Positions 15,601-29,600 of a stretch of 64,000 nucleotides of DNA are shown one piece after another. Numbering within the stretch: position 1 is the stretch's first letter; every line of letters starts with the position of its first letter. Made by a program: the position numbers and the translations under genes. Source of the DNA: Nautilus pompilius (Eukaryota; Mollusca; Cephalopoda; Nautilida; Nautilidae); NCBI GenBank assembly GCA_018389105.1, contig JACATO010001061.1, positions 328,501 to 392,500 of the forward strand. The letters are read 5' to 3'. Below the pieces are notes generated by a model. It saw only the letters and a program-made list of their open reading frames with translations. It ran no database searches and was not told the DNA's origin.

Positions 15601-18600
15601 CCGTTTTTCTGACATCTAATAACGAAGTCGTTCAAGCTGCTCTTGCCATGACGAATTAACGGCTTTTTGCATTCAAACAAAATGGATGCTTCGTATGTTG
15701 TATTTGGTGAAACTGTAAAATCAGCCCCTTGTATATCTGGTTTTCCACAGTCCACAACTACAAATAAATAAGTATTAAATGAATGTTATCTCTAATGATA
15801 AATAAACTAAATTCATCTGTAGCTCTTTGTACACCACATCAGTTTTTACCTTACTCCAGCATAAAGCCACCAGTTAGTGTTTGTGTTGGACTGGTTGTAT
15901 ATTCAGTCACAATGTAAAACACCTTGGAATGGAGCAGTATACAGATTTGTTGTTATGAAGAATTATTCTATTAATGAGGAAGGTAATGTGTTTTACAGCC
16001 CCTATGGCTAACCTGTGCTGAGTAATACAGATCTGAAGGGTAGTAGAGGTGCAGGTGGTAAACAAAGTATTGAATAAAAGTCAAACAGGAAGGTATAAGA
16101 GAAAGATCTGCTAGAAATGGTAAGACGTCATAGAATAAGTCTAGAGAATGGTGCCCAGATTTCTTTGTTAAAATAATGTTGTAAAAAACCCATCTGATTT
16201 CTTTAAAGTGAAATACCTAAAGGTTGATCCTTTTAAAAAACAAGCAAAAGAGCAGGTACACACCTAAAAGTGTTGGAAAACACAGATCTGCTGCAGACAA
16301 AACACTGCACCCACACAGAGAAATTAATGAGAAAAGAAAGAAAAAATACTGTCATAAAATAGTATAAATGAAAAAAAGGGAACTGACATGCCTTTTTTAA
16401 ACACTGTGTATTTCACAATGCTGAGAACATCCTTCTTTGTTGTCCACAATGGCTCATAGTGAACTATTCGACTTAGACAGATGCGTCTATTTAAATTTTC
16501 TGATCCTCTATACACAAATCACTTGAGAACTGCATTGGACAAATTTATTTCATTAAAGACCTCAATTATAGCAAATTTATTATATAAATGAGGGATCAGC
16601 TGAATTAAAATCAACATCCAAGTTACAGTAGAACTAAACACTTTACATTAGCTTCAATTACTTTACAGATCACTTCACAATTCTAATAGCTACAAATATT
16701 TGAAGTTTATTATCTTCTTTTATTCAATAGTTCAGCTTTAAATGAAAAACTAGGCTCTCCGAATGATATTTTATTGGTATAGACTATACAGCTTTTCTTT
16801 ATTTTTTAGACATTGTAATAACAATACCTTAGTAAACTGATCTGTTCAAGCAGTTATTACCTTGGAGTTCACTAAATGAACTGTCGATTATATGTAATAT
16901 TGTCTTAAAATTATCTTATTAGCATACATTTACTGGTAAAAATTAACAATGTCCATGATTTATTTCAGTTTCAATGATTCATTTTTAGTTGTTTTGGGTA
17001 ATAACTCCCTGAGAGAAAGCAATGCCCAAAGATCCAGTATCTTGAAGGACATTTTAGGTCTGGAATGACAGGCTGAGCTGTAGAGCTGACAGGTTTTAGA
17101 GTGGAGCATTATTAACTGAAGTAAGGCATTCTAAGATTTCAATGATTCGTTAAAGTAAATAAATCTATATTTTCAGTTTCATCAAGTCTTTAATAAGTTC
17201 ATTCTTAGAGACCCACTTTTTATTTAAATAGTTAATCCCATCAACCATGCCAAAAAGATAACAAGGATCCGCTCTATCTTCTACAGTGGTTAAAAACATT
17301 GTTTTGCCTGCCACCACCCAAAAATGCATGTACAGTTCCATGCCAAAATAAGCTGAACACCGAATATTAACATCTTGTCCCCAAATCCGTTTTTGGTTTG
17401 TGGTGGGAGTGTTTCTTCCAGAGATTATCAATGGTAATTTTTTCATAAAGTTCACAGGATTTTTTTGAATTTTCCCCTGTAAGAAATTCTGCTGGTTTTC
17501 CAGCAGTATATGGTAATTATGACTGAGAATCCACTGACCAAAAGCAGGTAGGTTTTCCATGTACCAAGCAAAGCCCAGACATGCATGAAAGATAATGAAA
17601 TAACTGTTTACTTCCATCCTCTCAAATACCAAATGTGCACTCTCGCCACTTCCTCAAATCCGCAGAACTCAACAGTTGGTTGTAACAAACACACAAAGTT
17701 AAAATAGCATCACAAATCTTTCTACATACCTACTTTTGTTCAAAGGATACAAACTGGTGAAAGTCCGACTCATCTGTGAAGAGTATGGACTGCTAGTATG
17801 CATGTGAACCAGGCAGGGCAACACCCTTTATTCACATCTTCATCAATGGTTTCTATCAAACAATGCATGCACACTGACCAGCCTCTGACTGGACAATCAC
17901 CTTAACTTGGAAAAATACTTCAGCTACCAAATCTGTACTTTCAGGACAGGGCTATCTAGGAAGAGAGTCTTTCCACCTTGACAGCCATTTCACAGCAGTA
18001 ACAATGATTGGATATGTAAAGCTGAGACAAACTCGCTCTTGTTTATTTTGTAAGGATTCACAGTGTACAAATTATTATGGCAGGGATTTGTATCTTAAGA
18101 AGTCAAATATCAAAATTCAACTTGTTTAAGAATGACAAAGTATTTTTAAGGATTATATGCTATTTTTTTAAAAATTTAATTTGATGTGAATTGATGAACA
18201 TCTGACTTATTTTGTGAAAACTAGACTATCAATTTCTATGTTGCATCAAGCAAGACAGCAGTCACTATTGATGTCACCAATGGTTTCCAATGAGCAACCC
18301 ATCCTGCATACCAACATATATGCAGATGCTATCGCACAGATCATCATCTTAGTTATGTTGATGCTGTGACATCTGAAAGAGACTGATGGCAATCACTGTG
18401 AACTTAGGTGTGTGTGTGTGTGCAGTTGTTATGAATTCCTCTTTAAGCAGGTAAATTATCTGACAAGCAGCACCCACAAACGCTGTAAGCTTAATAGCAA
18501 TACAATGACCAAACCTGAACCATCCAATTGTCTGAGCTCAGATAAATGAGGAAATATCAAGGTGGCATATATTTTCAACATCACACTTTCTAGGAAAATG

Positions 18601-21600
18601 ATTCTACTCAACTCAATGGCCTATTTAATGATTACATACATAAATCATGAATGAACTCACTTTTAGCAGTAATATTTAAATTATCATGGCAAGAATATAT
18701 ATTATAATGAAAATGTTTTTTAAAGATCACTTGCTGACAATAATTTTCTAAACAGTGTTTTTGTCAAAAAATAAATTTCAAATAAACTCTGATAGAGTTA
18801 TAAATCAACTTAACATAGAATAAACCTGAAAATTTATGTAGGTTTTTGTTTTATTAACTTGGCTTTGTGGTGTAATAATTATAGTAACATTACCTTTCCT
18901 GAAAACATTTATGGTTACCATCAAAGCATTTTTTGTGAATTTTCTATTCCTAACAAAGTACGTTTATAGCAATCATCTGAGAATTTCAGATATTCTATAT
19001 AAATAGAACTTTACCTATTGTTACCTGTAGTTCAGAGAAACATGGCAAGATAATGTACTTCAACACCTTTACCTAATATGGTGACCAAACATGTTTTGTG
19101 TACAGCTGAAGCATACCTGGACACTCTGGGGCATCTCCTTGTAGCTCATAAGCAGTTGAAGTCCTGTTGTAGGCACAGAAAAGAATTCTCTCAACTTCTC
19201 CTAATTTTGGATGCTTACACTTCATGGTTACATTCCGGCCAAATTCAATGTCACTACTTGGAGAAATACTGATCAGCAGGCGTGTGCTGTTAATTTCTGA
19301 TACATTCAGATTAGGGCAGGTTACAGCTGTAATGAAAAAGAAACTTTATATATATATTTTAGTTCAAATTTAATAAAAACTGCCATAGTCTAGTTTCTTT
19401 GCTAGAGGAAAGCAGGAAGCCATTATGGTTGTACAAATCCCCCCCAAATGCCTACTAATTAAATTTTTAAAACCGAAAATTAGTTTATTATGACTGATTA
19501 TTAACCTGTCTGTTAACAAATACGCAGTTGCATAGTTGTTAATCATCAGATAAACAGAATGTGCAAGCCTGATTTTCTGTTAAAACTAATGGTACACCTG
19601 GTGTTGAATGCTCACTGCTGATATCCAGGGTAAAAAGCAAGATGCACCAAAACTGCAGATCTAGTTCCACTTAGTTTCTCAATTTTCTGATGGCATTTGA
19701 GCAAAAAATTTTAATAAAACTAAGGATGATATTTCAGCTGATGTCAGCATTTTAACTGTACAACATCAACCGAAGCCAGATTCTTTAAAATCAAAATCTC
19801 CTAGTCAGCTAGCTTCACTCAAGCAGATATTCATAATTTTAGAAAATCATAGAATCTGGAGACCTATCTACAAACATTAATTCACTTGCTCACACTGTTG
19901 CTTGCCAAAAACTTACAGAGACTAAATTAATGCCAATTTTTCATCCCTAATTAACATTAAGAAATGAAATCATTTAAACACAGTAATAGAATTATTTTAA
20001 CACTAACTGATTTTAAAAGTTTGTATCTTGCTTCTTTTTGAGTGTTTGTCACTTACTCAATAATGCACAGCATGTAGTGCCTATGTACATGATGCAAACC
20101 TTAGAAAAAAGTTAGAATATGTAGGTAATAAAAGTTATAAAACAATGATCATTTACAAATTGTAGTTAATAAGTTAGCTTTTACCCAGAATTAACATTTA
20201 AAATTATTGTAAACAATCCACGCCTCAGAAAAATTTGAGGAGATTTTACAGGATCGGTAATTTAGAACAGTATAAGTTAAGAAAGATTTTTAAAAAAACT
20301 TCAATAAAGCTGGAGTTGTTCGTATATCTGACAGAAAAGTAGAATTTGTTTCCGAACAATAAAAATGTTGAGTACTTACGGCTGCATACTTGGCGAGAAC
20401 TAGACCATGTACCATTAGACTGACAAGTGAGATTGGTTTGGGTGCTAGTAGTAAATCCCAGAAAGCATTTGTACTTTATGCTTTCTAAATAGTAAAAGTA
20501 GGTGCGGTTGCTTAGCAACATGCCATTGGCTATGGGTCCAGGTGAATCACATTTCACATCTATAAATGAAAACAAACAAATTAATGTGCAATCACAAAAT
20601 ACATTTGTTTTCCATCATTTTGTAAGTCTTCTGTTGCTGTGCTGAATTGATATCTTGAGAACATAATATAAATCTAACATCCAGAAAGAGAAAAGATATT
20701 TCTTTCTTATAAGAAACCATGTTTTGTACAAACTATTTTATATCTTCAACTTAAAATTCTACTCAAATTTTTACTATTAAAACTAATTTAAAATATAGAT
20801 GGTAAACCTAGTCCTGCCATCAAAATTTCCAGTTCTCTTCCAAATAATACCATTTCCATCTGATACAGAGTTTTAGTTGTCACTCATTTACAAAATTCTT
20901 AGCATAAATTAACATAAACCTTAAAATCTTGAGTACAAGTTAACCATATTTCTAAATTATTGTACTGTACCTTTCTTGTTTTGTTTAAATTTCAGTGTTT
21001 AGTAAATACATCCATTTCTCAGTCCAGCATACCTGTTTTAACCATTTGTTAATAAGAGAGAAGTTAGTCCAAAAATCTGAAACTAATATTCTTCTAAGTA
21101 TGTGCTTGGTGACAATTTAATAAATTTTACATTTTGTCTCATTTTTTTCTTTGTTTCTCTGGGAAAGAAACATCAATATTTTCTACAAGATATCTAGTAT
21201 TAATATAAAGTAATTCACTATGTCTGTACCTTTCACAGAGTTGATAACAAAAAAGCAGATGATGTATTTCAGTTGTTGATACTTCAGCATACTTACTTAT
21301 ACAGGTGTGGTTGTAATGCAGCGTATCACCTGGAAGAAGGCCAGTTTCGCCAGCTGGTATCTGGTAGTTATTCAAGCCATTACTTGTAAACAGCACCTTT
21401 CCACTGGGGCATGAGCAGGAGTAGCTGCCCACACTGTTCACACACGTATCACTGCATCCACCATTTAATGACTGGCATTCATCAACATCTGAAACAGTGA
21501 TAAAGTGATTTTCTGTTCTCTAAGCCTGTTTAGCTTTAAAAAAGACAAACTTTACATATAAATTTTAAAATACCTCACTTCCAATGAGAATTTTACTCAT

Positions 21601-23571
21601 AGGTTTAGATTTTTGTGCACATATTGTTTCAATTTCACTATTTCACATTTTCTAAAGTTAATTTTTTAACTAATCCACGTTAAAATTCAGAGAAAATTGA
21701 CAAACAAGTTATAATAGCAGACAAACAGTATTTTAAATACTCAATGATGGTATGTACTTTTAGTTGACATTTTGAGAATCATTGCTCTTTAAGTAGAACT
21801 TCAATAAATTGATGACAAAGGTTTTCAGATTTATAAAAGGCTTTCAAGACTGGTCAGAAATAAGTAGAGTGTGGTGGCCACAATGTACGGGAATGCACTA
21901 TCAAGTTCACCTGATGAAGACCATAACTTAGGTACAACTTCAACTAATAAAAAACAAGTAAACAGAATCATACAATTCTTTTTCTTTTACACTATTGACA
22001 AACTTCAAATGCTATGAGTGTGGAAGATGACACACACCTTCACAATCTTTTCCCTGTCTTTCAAACCCTTGCAGACAATCACACCTGTAGCTGCCAATAG
22101 TGTTGATGCAGGTTTCATTTGCATGACATGGACTGGAGGTCAAACATTCGTCGATATCTGAATTTGGATAAAAAAGTCACTTCTAATTCACAATTCTGGT
22201 GCACCAGCACTCAAACATTCGTCGATATCTGAATTTGGATAAAAAATTCACTTCTAATTCACAATTCTGGTGCACCAGCACACACTCAATATCAAATAAT
22301 CTGTATAAATTTCAGATATGCTTTTGTTCAATCAGATTATTGCAATGTGGTATTATACATTACACATTACACTAACTTAAGATGTAAGGTTTCACTATTC
22401 CAGCATATTACTATCGATCTTAAGATATGGTAACTATGCCAAAGGACAAATGTATTTTAATTATTCTGTCAGTTCATCATCACTGAGAAAAATACACTAC
22501 ATATACTGGCATTTGTGCCATGCAGTAAAAAAAGTATTCCTAGAAGCATTTTGACTCATTATTTTTATAATAAATACCATATATTTTTCTCAAGTTCGTT
22601 TTAAAGACATTTTCATGACACACCTTAGAATACATTTTCAACAAGTAATACAACTAAAATGTATAATAAACTTTACAAAAAATTCAAAAAAGTTTGGAAA
22701 AAGTGACTAAAACACAAACTTTAGCAAGTATTATAAAAAATATTTTCACAATTTTGGGAAATTTCATGCAGTCACTAAGTTAGTGTGGAGTATTTCAGAG
22801 TTTAAAATACTTTACTAAAGTTCATTCCTTGTGTAAAACTCTGAAAGCAGATTCCATTGGAGAAGTTATCTGTCATCAGTTAAAGAGAAATACATCTAAG
22901 CATACAGCTCTGTGAACTAATTAAACAGGTAATTTTTCAGTTTTAATTTCTAAATTCAAAACTGAACTATGCACTTACCAACACAGAGTGGTAGTTCTCC
23001 GAATGTTCTGTTACTGAGGCACATTACTGTTGTTACATTTGAGGTACTTTCATTTATTACAAAGCCATTGTTGCAGATAACTGTAATGTTGTCTTCGTAA
23101 ACCACGGTATTATTTCTAGAGATTGTAGCTTGAGAAATTTCTGGTAATGGACAGCTTAAACCTGCAACAAAAGATTTATAAGACAATGATGTTACCATTT
23201 ACACTAAGTATGTGCAGTCATGTTAGAAAAGTCATAAAAAATAGTTAGCTAGGTTTAAGTGTAAATGTATGTATTACTCACTGGTAGATTTACAGTAGTA
23301 AAAATTGCTCAGGTATTATTTATCAGATGCTGGCAATTTTAAAAATCAGGTTGACAAACTGTATTGGCATAAGCAAAGAAACAGTTCATTACAAGACTAG
23401 ATCCATTTTCCTGATGAGCAGCTCTTCAAAATCACTGCCTTGTAACATGACTATCTTAAATTTTCTTGCTAATATTTCTTTTAGAATTATTCCAGCAGAC
23501 TGCCAAGAAAATACAGATGATGTAATTGGCAGAGAAGAAACCATGCACAATCTTGTAAAATGAGATGAGAG

Positions 23572-23631
<60 letters not shown>

Positions 23632-26600
23632 AATTAATGCCAATAGATTAGGATAGATCAAAGAGCATGGTACAACATGAATATGGTCTGTCCAACATTG
23701 GGAAGGAAAGAAAAAGTGAAACATGGTTTCCATTAAAAACATGGCAACAGGGCAGAGAAAAAGTATGTCATTTATCCTTTGTTTTAAAAAATTGGATAGA
23801 GATAAGCAGCTACAAGACAAGTACGGCAGCCACAGCACAAACAAGATATGCTAACGCATTCAGTGATACAATACTAACAGTCAAGAACTCATTAGAAACA
23901 AAAATATGGTAAAATGTCAAAGCATTTCAATGAAAAACAGGAGTACGAAAAAACCTGCACACAAACGGTGAAAGTAACGGGTGTACTGAACTTGAAGGAT
24001 TAATATAAAGTTTTAATTTCTTGAAAAATCAATGTATGAGAGTATTAAAATTCATCAACTAAGTTTTAGTAAAGTGGTTTCCTTTTTGCATAAGCAAAAC
24101 ATTATTCATCTATTCTTTTTTTTTTACCATTTACATAACTTATAGTTGCCAAAATATAAATTATCCTACAGGGAGATTGTAGTTTCAGGTTGTAAAGGAT
24201 TAGACTGGCTAGTGTTTAGTTGCCAAAGATCAGCCAGCTCTACAGACCTGGAACAAGCTGTTTATCAGAAAGAGGATCACTGCTTATGCTCTAATACTGT
24301 TGTTATTTTTATGTACTTTTTTAATGAAGAAAAAAAGAAAAATACAAAAAAAAAACAACAACAGTAGAACAGGGGAACAAATTTTGTGTAAGATAAATAA
24401 AAAAGGTTCAGTATTTTTTTTAAAAGAAATTATTTGAAAATTCTCTTTCCAAATTCTTTTTATTAAATTAACAACATGAATACCCAACCAATGTTTTGTA
24501 AAGCAAACCTGTTGTGTTCTATCTGTTCCCGCAGCATATAAACCATTGTCATCTTTAGTCTAATAAGGTAATGAAACTGGTTAGATGGTTTATGAATAAG
24601 TTGTATCTAAAGATTTCAATGATTTGTTAATAGCTTCTGATGAGTCAACAGGCCTAACATTTCAAATATCGTCCTTACATTTAATCTGGTACATGGCGTC
24701 TGCGATAAATTTGTAAAAAATATTTATTATTGGTCCATACACAATTTCTTTGGTCTAATTCTCTTTTCAAGATGTTATAGACAAGTACGTAAAAAGTCTT
24801 CACTGCTTCATTTTTATGACTAAATAGACGATGACATAAAATGGCCTCTGCATGGGGTCTTGATTTATTTTCCCCATAGTTTTCTCACTAGGACTTTCAG
24901 AAATGGCCAAAATCTCCCATACACTTTATACTTTTTTCAACCAGCTTTACATGGAAACATTCCTTATTGAGAAGGCTTCTTTTTTTGGATCTCTGATTAT
25001 GCTGCATACATTTATATCAAATATGACGAGCACACTATAAACGCAAGTATCTCCCTGCAGTAATATTGTCTGTCTATCTTCAAACTTCTTGAAATTACCA
25101 GATACATTTTCAATTTTGCTAATTTTAAGAAAGGCTACTTTTTATAATTTATTCCAAAAATTCCCTAGATTAAAACTCATTTTCTCAAATTAATAAAAAT
25201 TAATCTTTAAAAATTTTATTGCAAAGAATATCCAAAGTTCTAAATACAAAACAAAACAAATATGAACTAGAAAACAAATGAAAAAGATACTTAGCCTCCC
25301 AATGTGACAAACATTCAGCTGGAGGAAAAAACTCTGATTACTTTTTTCCTTTTCTTTTTAGTCAATGGTAAGTGAAATTGCATAAAGACCTACAAATGGC
25401 TTCCTATTAGTTTACCCAGCATGCATCACTTTGTTTCACTTGTTTATAGGATGGCTACTGCTGCAGTTCTTATTCGTTTTTTTTGCTGTCTCTGAGTTCT
25501 CTTCTCTTTTAATGTTTTTGATTTTCATTCTCAAGGAAGAAAAATCGCAGAGAGAAAGATATAAGAACTCCGCTGACTTCTTTTACTGCAAATACCTTCT
25601 CATATTGTCGACAGCTACAGAAACACCTCTAAATTTCTCGTGTGTACGCAGCTCTTGTTCCTGACAACCAACAGCTAGAATCTAATTTTCAGGCAACAAA
25701 GCCTGACATTTTAGTGTGAATATATGACAAAAGTTAGTTCCTGTAGGCTAGATATAACATTTCTCACTGGAGTTTTCAAAAATATTTACAAATTGGTTAT
25801 CTAGAGTGGCCCAACCACCAGTCTCCAGAATTCCCCCAAAAATATGTACAAAACATTTTGTTAAATAAAGAAACCCTTCAATAAGAATAAATTTTATAAG
25901 TTGTATAAAATCCTGCAGGCTCAGAAACGTGTCTGCTATGCCTCTTGAACAGTCAAGGGACAATAATATTCAGGCATTTTTAAATGGCCATAGGCAAACA
26001 AAAACAAAAAAAAATCATCCTAGATTCAAACTATCACATCTAATTAAACAATCAATATTTGACTCCTCCATGACAGTCACATGCTGTTCAAAGTGTCCAC
26101 TTGCTGTCAGCAGCTTTAAAGTGTAGTTTGAGAACAAAAATTCAGAATTTCCAATGTCAATTTGAGAGATGGGTTGGATATTGGCAAGAAGTAAATGTAC
26201 ATTTAAAGTTTTAAAGATATGGAAATTTGAGAATTACAAAATGATGGGGATACCAGCAAGTACTATTCATACTAATTGAGTAGATACGCAGCTTAAGAAT
26301 CTGTAGCAAATTTATCAAGACCTATCCAACATGAAAAGTCCCGTAAGCATGCACCCATTGTATTGGAGCAGGATATCTATTATGATTTGAAGATGCATTT
26401 CTTAGCACAGTGTAAAATAGATGGCAATATTAATAGTAAAAAAATATTGAATAATATTATAAATTAATCTTTGGCTGGTAATTTGTAATTATTTTCTGGA
26501 CAATCAGTGCCACTCAATCACCCAATAAAAATGTATGGCTGAACATTAAAAATTTTGAAAGAAATTATTGAAAAATATGAATCCTCTCAGGAAACTTTTT

Positions 26601-29600
26601 TAAGATTTGAAACTTACAAAAAAATGTATTTCTTGAGTATATATATAAAAAATAATATGAGTCCACCTCAGGAATATCACTGACTTGCATAGACTCCAAG
26701 AAGTACCTGATCAAATTATGAACTATGCTAGTTTTAAGTATTTTTTTTTTAAAATTTAAAAGAATATTGAGATAAATATTTAATCATCTTGAAGATGTTT
26801 GAATAATTATACCCCTTGACAGTACGAGTAAAATTTGTGACATTTCTTTGGTATATTCACTTGTGGCACGTTCTAGCATTAGTTGGTACTGCACCAAGTC
26901 CTGAGCTGAAGTTCTGTGTGACTCTTCGGTGTTATGTACATTTGTAGAACTTGATTAGTAACCAAAAATATTTCTAGTAACTTGTTATAGTGAAGTCCCT
27001 AAATGAACCCTGACAAGAAACAAAAAATTGTTTCAATGAACATGGTGCATCTAACTTGAAACAAAAAGGAAATTTTTTTTCTTTGCTGAAAACAAGCAAA
27101 AACCAGTGCCTTGTGTGCTTAAAGGTTATGGAAAGAAAAACAACAGTCAGAATTACAACAGTCCACAGAGCAAAATATAGCCAGGACTTGGGAGAATAGC
27201 AAGCTGGTATTTTGGAAAACTTGGAATGCAAGCAAGAAAGAGAAATGGGGTTGCACTAATTTTCAAGAGTTCAAGCCACAAGCCTTGCTGCATCATACAA
27301 GGTCTCTCTTGAGTTGGTGAATGGAAAAATGTTCGGAGACCTAGAAATTGTAAAAACAGTGTGCAGTCAGGCTTGCACGTGCTTTTTGATGGTGATAAAC
27401 TGGTCAGAAAGTGTATCGTTGTTTCGTGAACTGTGGCAAAAAAGAGTAAACAGAGTGAATGAACACATTTTTTTCCAGACTTAAATCTTTTGTGCAGATA
27501 TGCAAATATTTTTCACTAGCTTTGGAATAACTGTACTATTGATGAAATCTCCTCAATAGATGAAAAACTTCTCATGGTACAACCTATGAATAGCAGTAAA
27601 AAAATTTTAAAAAATGGAAATTTTGCAGCAGTTTTCTCTGATGTAAATAAATATGGAAGGTCTCAGAAGTGTTCCTCCATTGTGGTTAATTCAAAAAACC
27701 AAAACTGGCCACAAAACAATAGTAGTTCATTTACTCCAAAACCATGAAGTGGGTTGCATGACTCTTCATTGGGTCATACACCAGAAAACATTATATGGAA
27801 AGTTCTTAAAGATGATCAATGTCCTGAGTAGCATTGTCAATATAGTAAACAACATAAGAAGGAGCAATAAATCCTAGACATATGAAGTACACATCTTTCT
27901 TGGATGAGGTGAATGCAGAATTTAGTGACTTACCAATGCACTCAAATATCAGAAGACGATACTGGCAACACACACTAGTATCAAAAACTGCAAGATGAAA
28001 CATTCTTTCATTTCCTAGCATTTCTGACAGGCATGACTACTCACTTGAACATTCTTAACCTCAGTTTATACGTAGGCAGCAGACTGTCTTCCACCAGCTG
28101 GCTCGTCACATCAAGGCATTCCACAAGAAATTATGCCTACTTAATACATGTCTCAAAAAGAATTATGCTAGCTACTTTTCTTCTTTCCATGAACTGTTGA
28201 CAGATGACCTTCAGAAAAGCAATCAAAAAAATTTCTATCATAGAAGAATGATCTTCATGATAATTTCTTGAATTCCCAAACCTATGAGACATTGTGCTCT
28301 AAATGTGTTTGATGTTTGGAAGCATGTATTTGTAAAAGCACATTTTCAGTGATTGGACATATGAAGTCAATGACTAACATTAATATTGATTTTGAGCCAC
28401 TAGCTCTAGAAAAACATCTAATCTCTCAATGATCTCACTAATAAGATAGATTCAAACCAGATTAAAACTTATTTTAATGTTATATGAATAGGCAAGCCAA
28501 ACATTGAAAGCAGCTCATTGGACTTAAGTTTTTATATTAACAATCATTTATGCAGTCCACAGACTCAGTTAAGATCAGGCCTACTTGTCAGAATGGTTGG
28601 ACACCCTTATTTAGTGTATCAGCAACAATATCACAGATCGGTTTATTTCATTGCTAAAAGTTGTAAAAGTTTATCAGTGATCTTACATGATTGTTTAGTT
28701 TAATAGCCTTCTTTTAAAGTTACAGTTTTTGTCATTTTATTGTAGTATTTTCCCACAAATTAAAAGTGTTTGTAAGTATTCAAAGTATTTAGCTATAACA
28801 TGTTTTTAAATATCGATTTAACAATAATATGAATGCATGGAAAAGTAAAATTAGCCAATCATATATCAGGATTTGGATCACATTTTTAATCAAGACTTCT
28901 TTGTTATACTTCCTGAAATGTCAAATAATTCATAAATGCTGTACGTAAACCATTTTCTGAAAAAATTAATTATGATTTATGAAAACAAAATCTTACGAGT
29001 GCACGTCGGAACAGAAGATGACCACTTCTTATTATTCAAACAATTGATACGCCTTGAACCAATTAGGTCATATCCTTCATCACAGCTGAACTCTAATATA
29101 GAACCAAAAGATATTCCTGAGCCTGTTATATTTTTCTGCCGTAGATTTCCGGACAGGGATATATCTGGGCACTTTACTTCTGTGAAAAACAAGCAAACAA
29201 AAAAACAGATTAGCAAACACATCTTAACAATCATAACTGGAAGTTTGTAAATGATAGAAAACTATATGTGATTTCATTAAGCCAAGCATTTCAACTGAGA
29301 GCTGTTCTCTCTGCCAATACAATATGCTGTTGACTAATTATTTGCTTTTTATTTTTGGCTTATTGTTATGTTTAAATAAGAGATGGGGTCTCACCTGTAC
29401 ATGATGGCGGACTTCCCCATGTTTTTGTTTCACTACAATTCACAACTTCTGCCCCAGTTCTAGTAAAGCCATCAAAACAGGAATAGGTCACTGATGAATT
29501 GTAAAACACACCAGTTGCATTTTTGATAAAGCCATTAGTAATAGGAACAGGGCTTCCACAGTATGTTGCTGCAAAATAAAACAAATTAGAATGAAAATCG

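Larger units (their letters stand above)
23162..28996. other. Intron of 5.8 kb with GA repeat and hAT relic
   Basis: This intron separates sushi 3 from sushi 4. It contains a long GA microsatellite, a hAT transposase relic in its distal part (both listed separately) and otherwise A+T-rich sequence. Open frames at 23,327-24,487 are chance or caused by the GA tract. Confidence 0.65.

Noticed and set aside
17165-17632. Minus-strand open frame of 155 codons
   Set aside because: It does not match the gene's domain types, lacks flanking splice sites I trust, and only weakly resembles a transposase region. Kept only as a note in the intron entry.
23389-23844. Minus-strand open frame with a Ser-Leu run
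   Set aside because: The run is the translation of the GA microsatellite; nothing else in it looks coding.
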